Source: Nitrososphaerota archaeon (GTDB lineage: Archaea; Thermoproteota; Nitrososphaeria; Nitrososphaerales; UBA183). Taken from it: a stretch of DNA of 11,341 nt. The stretch covers positions 1 to 11,341 of the forward strand of contig JAFLZE010000030.1 of NCBI GenBank assembly GCA_029785685.1. Direction: 5' to 3'. Positions 4,747-11,109 of the stretch are shown in pieces (position 1 is the first letter of the stretch; every line of letters starts with the position of its first letter). The translations under genes were made by a program, and so were the position numbers. The notes under the pieces are model-generated. The model was not told the DNA's origin, ran no database searches, and saw only the letters and a list, made by a program, of their open reading frames with translations.

Positions 4747-5988
4747 GTGAAGATATCGAAAGAGTCGAGGAGACGGTTCGTGCTCGGGATGCAGGGCCTC
4801 TGGCCAGGGAGGAGGTGGAAGGGCTACGATGGGATCCGTGTGGCCATCCAAAATTGCCGCATCATCAGGGTCGACCCGCTGGATGTCGTGGGCCAAGCCC
4901 ACGATCTGGCGCTATTGAGCCGGGTAACGGACTACCAGAGGCGCGACCTGGACCGCCTGCTGTATGAGGATCGAGCAGCTTTCGAGCATGGCGGGGCAGT
5001 TTCAATCTACCCTCGGGAACTGCTCCGCCTCAGTTGGTCCTGGGTGAAGAACGAAGGGTTACCTCTCCGGTGGGAGAAGTGGTTTGCAGCGAACGAAAGC
5101 GCGGTCAGAAAGGTGAAACGTGAGATATCGTCCCGAGGTCCGCTTGACGCGGGGGAATGGACCGAAGGGGAGAGGGTCGAGAACTATCGCTCAAGCAAAC
5201 TGGAGGGGTTGGCGCTCTACTACCTCTGGCGTCACTTCGAAGTCATGATTCATCATAGAGAAAACAACCGAAAGTTCTACGACCTGACCGAAAGGATGTT
5301 CGGCCGGCTCCCTGAGCCGCTCTCCAAGGAGTCGACTCTCGACGAGGCTGCCCTAGAGACTATGAGCCGGCTCGGAATGTCGGGCCAAGAGGGGCTTCGC
5401 TATCTGAAGACCGGCGAAGAGGGGAGAGGCAGGCCTGTCTTGACCAAGCGCCAGCTCCGCCAGAGGCTGGTTGACAATGGCAGCCTTTCGGAGGTCGAGG
5501 TCGAAGGCGAAACGCAGCCCTCTGTACTACGGACTGACGCGCTGAAATTCCTCGAAACTGTGGCTGCGGGCGAAGTTCCTCGTCCATGGAGGTCGTTAAG
5601 CGATGAAGACGAAGCAGTCTTCTTGGCTCCTATAGAGGTCACGATAGCGAACCGACGGTCGCAGGTCCTCTTCGACTTCGAGTATATCTGGGAGGTCTAC
5701 AAGCCTGCGAATAAGAGGCGATGGGGGTACTATGTTTTGCCAGTGCTTTGCGGCGATAAGATCGTCGGCCGGATCGAGCCTGCCTTTGAGAGGGAGGAAG
5801 CTCGCCTCCGCATCGTCCGCGCTTGGTGGGAGCAGGGGGCTGACATTTCGCATGCTGCCTTGCCCTTCGCCCGAGGCATCAGCCGCCTTGGGAGGTTCCT
5901 GGGCGCCCGCAGCATAGTCATGGAAGACGTCGGGCCACCGAAATTCAAGAGTGCGGTCAAACGTGAAGTCCACCCCTCAGAGGAATGA
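4747..5988 (+). CDS. YcaQ/AlkX-like DNA glycosylase family protein (HTH_42), altered catalytic motif
   Basis: Members of this winged-helix family (PF06224; E. coli YcaQ/AlkX, Streptomyces AlkZ) remove alkylated bases and unhook interstrand crosslinks. The 413-residue length and motif order fit: N-terminal QGL (16-18), the segment ending LLSRVTDY (56-63), RKFYDLTERMFGRLPEP (175-191), LAPIE (293-297), LFDFEYIWEVYKP (308-320), RRWGYYVLPVL (324-334) and VGRIEP (340-345). At the place of the E. coli catalytic Gln-Ile-Asp this protein has R41-V42-D43: the Asp is kept but the Gln is replaced by Arg. Activity may therefore differ or be lost. The GTG start at 4747 is favoured by the family's N-terminus and by a TATA box 24-25 nt upstream. 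It is the only plus-strand gene between the two att-like repeats and is followed by a hairpin at 5997. Confidence 0.85.
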   Translation: MKISKESRRRFVLGMQGLWPGRRWKGYDGIRVAIQNCRIIRVDPLDVVGQAHDLALLSRVTDYQRRDLDRLLYEDRAAFEHGGAVSIYPRELLRLSWSWVKNEGLPLRWEKWFAANESAVRKVKREISSRGPLDAGEWTEGERVENYRSSKLEGLALYYLWRHFEVMIHHRENNRKFYDLTERMFGRLPEPLSKESTLDEAALETMSRLGMSGQEGLRYLKTGEEGRGRPVLTKRQLRQRLVDNGSLSEVEVEGETQPSVLRTDALKFLETVAAGEVPRPWRSLSDEDEAVFLAPIEVTIANRRSQVLFDFEYIWEVYKPANKRRWGYYVLPVLCGDKIVGRIEPAFEREEARLRIVRAWWEQGADISHAALPFARGISRLGRFLGARSIVMEDVGPPKFKSAVKREVHPSEE

Positions 5989-5996
5989 GCAGGCAA

Positions 5997-6014
5997 GACA
6001 CGCGCAGGCGTGTC
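5997..6014. terminator. Perfect hairpin after the YcaQ-like gene
   Basis: GACACGC and GCGTGTC flank a GCAG loop, 8 bp after the TGA stop. Archaeal termination usually relies on T-runs, which are not seen here, so it may instead stabilise the mRNA 3' end. Confidence 0.35.
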
Positions 6015-6146
6015 ATCCAAGAAAGGTACCCTTTGAAGGCCTTTTGAGCATGGCCAGAGTTTGACTGGGTTTGGCTTGTGGCAGGGCCTGGATTTGCACG
6101 GTAGACCCAAGTCCGGAAGTACTGCGTCCTAGCTCATACCGATTGA

Positions 6147-7088
6147 TTAGGCCTTGATACCGGTTGTGACGAAGTGGATTCCAGCTTCGACTGTCGCATC
6201 CTTTCCCATTGCCCTTTGGCTTGTCACCCTGCTGTAATAAGCGACCTTCAACCTGTTGAGCTCGATGATTTCTTTCCAGGCCATGCCACCCGCCGTTAGA
6301 ACGCGCTCGTTCTTTTCGATGAATGCTTTCTTTCCCCTCTCGCCGGCGATCTTGTCTACCTTCGAGAGTAGTTGCTTCGGATACTGGAGATACCAGAGTT
6401 TGAGTACGCCGCGGCTGTGGTCAGAAGGGAAGCGGTCGTCAGAGCGCAGCCTCGCATCTGTGATACCATCCAGCCGAACCTGAGACAGTCCGAGCTCCTT
6501 GAACAGAGAGGGGATCTTGTACCCTATGCTTCTATCATAGCCGTAGACCTTCTTGTAGCCTTTCAGCATGGCAGATGTGCTCTTTGCATAGAGTTCGGTC
6601 AACCTTGGGTCGTCGGGGAACCACCCCACCGATGTGTCGATCGAGCCTTCGACTGCAGCTACTAACCCGCCCCTTTTGCAGATGCGGATCATTTCCTTCA
6701 GGACATTGGCCCTGTCATTTTCGGTCATAAGCCACAGGAGGGCCTGGCATACCACTCTGTCCGCGTATTCGTCAGGCAACTGGATATTCTTCGCGTCGCC
6801 CTCCATGAACTCAAGCCGTGGGGAAAGGCCCGACGCCGATGCGAGCCTCCTCGCGGCCGCCAGAAGCTTCGAGTCCCTGTCGATACCTATGATTCTGCCA
6901 CCCCATTTCCAGTCGAGCTTCTCAGCGAGAATTCTACTGAACGCGCCTGTCCCGCATCCCACGTCTACAATCAGCTGGTCAGGCTTGAGCCTCAGGGCGG
7001 CGTACAGTAGTTCCTTGTATTCGTCTCTCCATGAATGTCGTCGGACCTCTTCCAAGCCCTTGGCGGAAAAACGGAGCCGCCTCACCAA
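6147..7088 (-). CDS. Class I SAM-dependent methyltransferase, substrate unknown
   Basis: The Rossmann-like methyltransferase core is clear. Motif I is VDVGCGTGAF (41-50), motif II the acidic GIDRD (68-72), and EGDAKN (96-101) the adenine-contacting loop. The NIQLPDEYADRVVCQALLWL stretch (101-120) and CKRGG turn match UbiE/COQ5-type (Methyltransf_11/25) enzymes. The C-terminal half (about 150-313) is longer than in minimal enzymes and probably makes the substrate pocket; I recognise no specific substrate group. The start is TTG at 7088 or the next codon, GTG at 7085; a TATA box lies about 29 nt before them, which rules out starts further upstream. It is convergent with the YcaQ-like gene and lies between the att-like repeats. 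Confidence 0.85.
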   Translation of the reverse strand: MVRRLRFSAKGLEEVRRHSWRDEYKELLYAALRLKPDQLIVDVGCGTGAFSRILAEKLDWKWGGRIIGIDRDSKLLAAARRLASASGLSPRLEFMEGDAKNIQLPDEYADRVVCQALLWLMTENDRANVLKEMIRICKRGGLVAAVEGSIDTSVGWFPDDPRLTELYAKSTSAMLKGYKKVYGYDRSIGYKIPSLFKELGLSQVRLDGITDARLRSDDRFPSDHSRGVLKLWYLQYPKQLLSKVDKIAGERGKKAFIEKNERVLTAGGMAWKEIIELNRLKVAYYSRVTSQRAMGKDATVEAGIHFVTTGIKA

Positions 7089-7111
7089 CAGACCGCGTAG
7101 TCATTTCGGGA

Positions 7112-7121
7112 TGATAAAAGC
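7112..7121 (-). promoter_or_regulatory. TATA box of the methyltransferase gene
   Basis: Minus-strand GCTTTTATCA is centred about 29 nt before the TTG/GTG start pair, giving a nearly leaderless transcript and helping to decide the start. Confidence 0.5.
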
Positions 7122-7277
7122 CATACACGTGGTCCATCATGCCTCCGCAGGGATGGCCCATGCCCTTTCGCACACCTCTGTGGGCGATCATACACTCTGC
7201 GCAGGATAACTCGCACTCATTTCGGCAAGGACCCGAAACTGGAACCGAGCCGCCAAGATCGATGAACCCACCTTCTG

Positions 7278-7994
7278 TTATGGGGACATATCAGGCCGGA
7301 CGGCCCCCGCGAGACTCCCTTCGAGCTCCGGGAAGGGCCTGTTGGCGAACTTGTAGACCACAGCGAACCAAAAGACGAACAACGGTATCAGCACGAGGTC
7401 GCTCAGCTCCCCAAGGGAGAAGACATCCCAAATAAGCTCGCCGAACCAGAGAACAGCGAAGGAGAGCAGTATCGACGAGACGGCGACCTTCATGATTGCC
7501 TGCTTGACCTTCCTTACCTGGGTGCGAAGGATGTAAGTGGCGGCGACCACAATAGCGACTCCGACCGCCAACCCTCCCACGGCCGCGTTGAATCCAGATG
7601 GCAGCAGCCCCACGAGCACTATGGCCGCCTCGAACGCCTCGATCGCGCCGACCGAAAAGCCGGTTATCAGGAGTCCCTTCTCGAAGGTGTCGGTCTTGGT
7701 GCTCCCTTTCCTAGAGAAGTAGACGGAGCGCCTCGCGCTCTTGACGAGCCGCTGCCCGAAGTACGCGAGCAAGACGCCGCCGACGAGCAGCACATACACC
7801 CTGGGAAGCAGGCCGATGGCAGCACCCGCCAGCACCGTCGGTGCCAGGACCACGACAGTCCCCAGCGCGACGTAGAGGAATGCGGCGTAGCTCTTAGAAT
7901 CAGCATACAAGGCAAGCCCCACGGCCGCCGCTTCGGTCAATTCCAGGGTTGTTATCCCGAGGGCGGCCAGAAAGATTGCAACGTCGAAGGACAA
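7278..7994 (-). CDS. COG4280-like integral membrane protein, possible transporter
   Basis: A 238-residue protein with about six or seven hydrophobic helices and a basic loop (residues about 82-103). The layout resembles the uncharacterised archaeal membrane proteins of COG4280. Two similar acidic segments recur: LELTEAAAVGLAL near residue 17 in helix 1 and AIEAFEAAIVLVG near residue 117, each followed by hydrophobic helices. This suggests a duplicated half with intramembrane glutamates, as seen in cation transporters; the function is inferred only. The start is TTG at 7994; a TATA box 28-29 nt upstream supports it. A perfect inverted repeat lies between the two. It is the last intact gene before the right att-like repeat. 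Confidence 0.75.
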   Translation of the reverse strand: MSFDVAIFLAALGITTLELTEAAAVGLALYADSKSYAAFLYVALGTVVVLAPTVLAGAAIGLLPRVYVLLVGGVLLAYFGQRLVKSARRSVYFSRKGSTKTDTFEKGLLITGFSVGAIEAFEAAIVLVGLLPSGFNAAVGGLAVGVAIVVAATYILRTQVRKVKQAIMKVAVSSILLSFAVLWFGELIWDVFSLGELSDLVLIPLFVFWFAVVYKFANRPFPELEGSLAGAVRPDMSP

Positions 7995-8001
7995 TCGAAT
8001 T

Positions 8002-8015
8002 CTCTCACATGAGAG
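8002..8015. promoter_or_regulatory. Inverted repeat at the predicted transcription start, possible operator
   Basis: CTCTCA-CA-TGAGAG is a perfect 6-bp inverted repeat lying between the TATA box (8019-8026) and the TTG start (7994) of the COG4280-like gene. Here a bound repressor would block initiation. No cognate regulator is identified in the window. Confidence 0.4.
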
Positions 8016-8018
8016 GGT

Positions 8019-8026
8019 GTTTAAAC
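8019..8026 (-). promoter_or_regulatory. TATA box of the COG4280-like gene
   Basis: GTTTAAAC is itself palindromic and centred about 28 nt before the TTG start. Because it is symmetric it could also serve plus-strand transcription. Confidence 0.5.
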
Positions 8027-8438
8027 GAAACGGCCCAGTCGGTATTGGGAAACTCTGCTGTCACGTTTGGCGATGCGCTGCGGCAAGGCTTCGGTTCGCA
8101 AGGCCAGTCTCAGAGAGGCCCGAGTGATATTTACCCACCTTGCGAAGAGCACTCAAGACGATTCGAAGTTCCGCCAGGTGCGGCAGATCCTGGAAGTACC
8201 AGACCAGGATGGGATTATACTCATGCCTCGGTTAATTAACTGCATTCCTTCAGCCCATTAGACACCTTTAGCATAGGAGCGAATCCAGGGTAGGCCTCAG
8301 CCCGGTACACCATTCGGCGTCGACCGTCGCCGCTCGCGATTAGCTTGGAATGAACTCCGTCTAACTAAAGAAGCTTGTCCCTGCCTATTTGACAGGGAAG
8401 TCGCAATCCAGCAATCCTGTCAGAAAGACAGTTGGGGT
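8027..8438. other. Gene-poor stretch with right att-like repeat and possible gene remnant
   Basis: No confident gene is seen. A weak plus-strand open frame with a TTG start (8067-8261, 64 codons) contains ARVIFTHLAKSTQDD, which faintly recalls the C-terminal part of metallo-beta-lactamase-fold proteins. It is short and has no clear promoter, so it is at best a remnant. The stretch also holds a degenerate repeat (8288-8330) and the right copy of the tRNA-derived direct repeat (8321-8364). Confidence 0.3.
8321..8364 (+). repeat. att-like direct repeat, right copy (tRNA-Asn 3' fragment)
   Basis: Matches 4362-4405 at 39 of 44 positions, including the 12 bases from the T-stem to the discriminator of tRNA-Asn (CGACCGTCGCCG) and about 30 bases of flank. 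Upstream only a TTCG of the T-loop remains, so no intact tRNA exists at this copy. Confidence 0.7.
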
Positions 8439-8945
8439 TCATTCTATGATAGCGTTCAACTTCAGCTCCACACTCCGGGAGAGTGTATCTCCCACGGGTG
8501 ATGCGGTCTCGCAAAGCTTAACCAAGTCTTCAAGTTGCGCCTTCGTAGCGTTCTTCGCTTTTATCCTGACTGTGTAGCTGACCTGCGTGTACCCCGGTCT
8601 CGGCTCCGATGCTATCCCCAAGTACCTCGCTTGGTTAAAGCCGCCTTCTCCCTCCACAGAAAGCTTCTCGAGTTCGATCCCTCGGAGCGTCGCGTGAGTG
8701 GCGATTACGTCCAGTTCGCAAGCAAGTAAGCTTGCGAGGGTAATCGACATAGCTCCGAAATCGCCCTCTCCACCGACGAATATCTCCTTGCCTGAGTCTG
8801 AATAGACCCGTGCTCGGGTTCCACCAACCCATTCGGCTTTCAGGGTTCTGCGGACGTTGCACCTCTCTGGGTTGGCTTTCTTGTCGGCGACGTAATCCGT
8901 GAGTTCTTTGACATTGACCGCATTCAGGTTCTGTTGCAGGTCCAT
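8439..8945 (-). CDS. OsmC/Ohr-like family protein
   Basis: OsmC-family proteins reduce organic hydroperoxides or act in related thiol chemistry in the cytoplasm. From the ATG at 8945 the protein has 168 residues, the normal family size; the frame is open further upstream, but that part does not look like the family. Signatures are a glycine-rich GGEGDFG turn before the long helix ITLASLLACELDVIATHATL with its conserved Cys, the following RGIELEKLSVEGEG strand, and a second Cys in LVKLCETASPV near the C-terminus, where the usual motif is C-x-V/SPV. Both redox cysteines thus appear present. A TATA-like TACAAAG lies about 30 nt before the ATG. Substrate and exact subfamily are not determined. 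Confidence 0.83.
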   Translation of the reverse strand: MDLQQNLNAVNVKELTDYVADKKANPERCNVRRTLKAEWVGGTRARVYSDSGKEIFVGGEGDFGAMSITLASLLACELDVIATHATLRGIELEKLSVEGEGGFNQARYLGIASEPRPGYTQVSYTVRIKAKNATKAQLEDLVKLCETASPVGDTLSRSVELKLNAIIE

Positions 8946-9157
8946 TTCGAGGCATCTGCTTGTACTTAGACTTTGTACCACTGTGCCTGCGAAGAGCGAA
9001 TGGTCGTGAGAGCCCCTTTCCTTGTGCTGGAAGAGATCCTCCCTCGAAAACAGACTGTGCCACGCCCTCACCTAGTAATACGAAGATACGGGGGCCCGTC
9101 ACTTGGGGGTGTTGGATGGCTGCGACTTGACCCATGATTCTGGGTAGATTCTGGCCC

Positions 9158-9165
9158 GGTATACC
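9158..9165 (+). promoter_or_regulatory. TATA-like palindrome upstream of the VOC gene
   Basis: GGTATACC lies 66 nt before the GTG at 9228 and predicts transcription from about 9188. It is part of a degenerate repeat shared with 8288-8317, so its role as promoter is uncertain. Confidence 0.3.
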
Positions 9166-9227
9166 ATTCAGAAGACGGCCCAAACGACAAGGGCGAAATC
9201 GCAGTTCGCAATACGATTATCGAGATT

Positions 9228-9572
9228 GTGGTGAGTGACCTGCCGATGTCAAGGCAGTGGTATGCGCGCTTGTTCGGGAAGAAGGGACCTGATTTGGAGC
9301 CCTTCCCTGGCAATGTCGAGTACAAGATTGGAGGAGCATGGGTTCAAATCACAAAGGGCGAAGTAAAGCCGTCAAGCTGGAATCTCCAAATCGAGGTCGC
9401 GGACCTTGCGCGTGAGCGAGAGCGGCTGCGCAACTCGAAAATCGACGCGACCGAGATCAAGAGCGTCCCCAACGTAATCAGCTTCTTCGACTTGAAGGAT
9501 CCAGACGGGAACAAGATGAGATGGTTCCAGATCCTGACCTCTGACCCAAAGGTAACCGGGAAACGCGCCTAG
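9228..9572 (+). CDS. Glyoxalase/VOC-fold protein with uncertain start
   Basis: A short single-module vicinal-oxygen-chelate protein. It shows VSDLPMSRQWYARLFGKKGP, the strand-helix opening of the fold, a central VQITKG strand, the LQIEVADLARERERLRN strand and helix, and the typical end FDLKDPDGNKMRWFQI. Usual metal ligands (His early, Glu at the end) are not obvious, so it may be a non-enzymatic or binding member. The first usable start is GTG at 9228 (or GTG 9231). However, the in-frame codons from 9204 read VRNTIIEIV, which is the normal first strand of the fold, and no ATG, GTG or TTG precedes it before a stop at 9135. The gene may use a rare start or have lost its start codon. Confidence 0.7.
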   Translation: MVSDLPMSRQWYARLFGKKGPDLEPFPGNVEYKIGGAWVQITKGEVKPSSWNLQIEVADLARERERLRNSKIDATEIKSVPNVISFFDLKDPDGNKMRWFQILTSDPKVTGKRA

Positions 9573-9674
9573 GGCCATAAGCGAAAATCGCCTGGCGGGA
9601 GCGTAGGGACTTCTTTCCGACTCCCTGGGAAAGTTACGACTTCGGGTTCTCACCATGGCAGACTTGAGAATAGG

Positions 9675-9744
9675 CACCGACTCGGTGTACCAGGCCGCGT
9701 AGACCGTCGCTGTCTGGCGACAGGCCCGGAGCGAATTCCGCTCC
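9675..9744. other. Cluster of inverted repeats between VOC and channel genes
   Basis: The 202-bp gap 9573-9774 has no gene that I can support. It contains a 13-bp odd palindrome CACCGA-C-TCGGTG (9675-9687), a hairpin CTGTC-TGGC-GACAG (9710-9723) and a hairpin GGAGCG-AATTC-CGCTCC (9728-9744). These could be a VOC-gene terminator, a leader structure of the channel gene, or operator sites. Confidence 0.35.
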
Positions 9745-9774
9745 CGGCAGCGACCCTGCGGACACCCCTAGCCC

Positions 9775-10968
9775 ATGCGCTCCATCCCAGGTTTCAGGCA
9801 GCCCTTCCACAGCCGGGGCGATGCCCGACGGGGACGGCCATACGAAAACCGTAAAATCGCAACTCCCGAGCCGGGACCCACGCAAGAGCCCATTCCCTTC
9901 AGGCACTCCGGGACCAAGAAGGTCCGTAGGCACACGAGGACCCTCGGGTTCCTATTCTACCAGTCGATGTATGCACCCACCTACCTCCTGAAGGCGCTCT
10001 ACAGGCAGCTAATCATACTCGGAGGGATGTTCGGTCTCGGGGCAGCGGTGTTCTCATACTACAACGGCCTCCCGCCCCTGGGTGCCCTCCTCGCTTCCGT
10101 GTCGACGATTACCACCATCGGAATCTACGTCCCCAACAACGGGAACTTCTTCACGATCAACCAGACTGAGGAAGTCCTCCTCATCGTGATGATTGTCGTC
10201 TCGGTCGGGGCAGCCGCGTCGCTTCTACAGGGGACGGTGAACGCGGTGGTCAACGGGGACCTCGCCAGAGGGCAGGCGGAGAAGCGCCTCATCAAGAGAA
10301 TGAAGAAGCATGTGATCATATTCGGGTACACCCACCTCGGAAGGTACGTCGCGGACAAGCTCGGTGAGCTCGAGGTCGACTATGTGGTGATAACCCATGA
10401 CCCAGCCACCCACGACACCCTTGTCAAGAAGAAGGCCCAGGTGGTGCTGCAGCTTGAGAACAGGCCAGTAGTCGCGCTGAAGGAGGCTGGGATCGACGAA
10501 GCGTCCACCCTGATCGCGGCCCACGAGAAGGACCCGGAGAACATCCTCACGATGCTCAGCGCGCGGAGGTTGAGGCCCGACATCAGAATAATCTCCGTGG
10601 TTCACGACGAGCAACTCACGGAGACGGCCAAGAACGCGGGAGCAGACGTAGTGGTCCCCTCTTCCATCTCCGTGGGGCACTTGCTTGCACTCTCGGCCGT
10701 CACCCGGGACCTGGTCGGGATAGTCTTCTCAGAGAGGGTCGGGACGAAGGAGATAGCCCAGTTCTCTGTCTTCAAGACGTCGAAGCTTATCGGGAAGAAG
10801 CTGCCGGAGCTGACGAAGCTCGCCCACGTCATAGGGCTCGTGAGGGGAGGAGAGTTGATCCAGAACGTGTTCGACCCTAGCCTGACCATCAAAGAGGAAG
10901 ACACCCTCCTACTCTTCGGGGACCCGGCAGGACTCCATGAGCTGGAAGCAGAAGCAGAGGCCCTCTAG
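9775..10968 (+). CDS. Two-helix potassium-channel-like protein with RCK domains
   Basis: This is an MthK-type layout: membrane helix 1 (about 78-98), pore helix and filter (about 102-119), helix 2 (133-155), then an RCK/TrkA-N domain from 179 (HVIIFGYTHLGR) and a TrkA-C domain at the end (about 320-397, with GKKLPEL and LLLFGDP). The filter reads TTIGIY (113-118) instead of the usual TVGYGD, and the nucleotide-loop glycine pattern is G-Y-T-H-L-G rather than G-x-G-x-x-G. The ion and ligand specificity may thus differ. An Arg/Pro-rich N-terminal extension of 64 residues precedes Met65 (ATG at 9967), which is a plausible alternative start; no promoter decides between them. The family role is gated ion conduction at the cell membrane. 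Confidence 0.85.
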   Translation: MRSIPGFRQPFHSRGDARRGRPYENRKIATPEPGPTQEPIPFRHSGTKKVRRHTRTLGFLFYQSMYAPTYLLKALYRQLIILGGMFGLGAAVFSYYNGLPPLGALLASVSTITTIGIYVPNNGNFFTINQTEEVLLIVMIVVSVGAAASLLQGTVNAVVNGDLARGQAEKRLIKRMKKHVIIFGYTHLGRYVADKLGELEVDYVVITHDPATHDTLVKKKAQVVLQLENRPVVALKEAGIDEASTLIAAHEKDPENILTMLSARRLRPDIRIISVVHDEQLTETAKNAGADVVVPSSISVGHLLALSAVTRDLVGIVFSERVGTKEIAQFSVFKTSKLIGKKLPELTKLAHVIGLVRGGELIQNVFDPSLTIKEEDTLLLFGDPAGLHELEAEAEAL

Positions 10969-10989
10969 AGGGCGAATGAAGGGCGCGCG

Positions 10990-11109
10990 TCAGCGGACGT
11001 AGAGGGCAGAGAACTTCGTGAACGCATCTTCGAAGCGCATGAGCTTCGGCGGGGACTTGAACCCGTAGGCGCAGATCTCCCCGACCGTCCCGAGCTTCCC
11101 GACCTTCAT
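10990..11109 (-). pseudogene. Short minus-strand open frame, possible gene fragment
   Basis: From an ATG at 11109 to a TGA at 10990, 39 codons with a strong GC-ending third position read like coding sequence: MKVGKLG, EICAYGFKSPPKL and FEDAFTKFSALYV. Upstream of this ATG the frame becomes low-complexity. AYGFKSPP loosely resembles the C-terminal end of inositol-phosphate synthases, but the match is weak. It begins on the same four bases (CATG) where the plus-strand frame of the next gene begins. Confidence 0.25.

Noticed and set aside
8067..8261. A real small gene (TTG start, 64 codons)
   Set aside because: No promoter at a fitting distance, weak family resemblance only, and it lies in a stretch of remnants; kept only as a possible gene fragment.
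4362..8364. A complete integrative element or virus
   Set aside because: No integrase, replication or capsid gene is recognised between the repeats; only an att-like pair can be supported.
9072..9325. Minus-strand open frames upstream of the OsmC-like gene and N-terminal extension of OsmC to 9071
   Set aside because: The extra 42 residues are low-complexity and not family-like; ATG at 8945 gives the usual length and has a TATA-like box about 30 nt upstream.
9673..9688. GGCACCGACTCGGTGT resembles the end of a type II CRISPR tracrRNA
   Set aside because: Similarity is limited to a short palindrome; there is no repeat array and no cas gene in the window.
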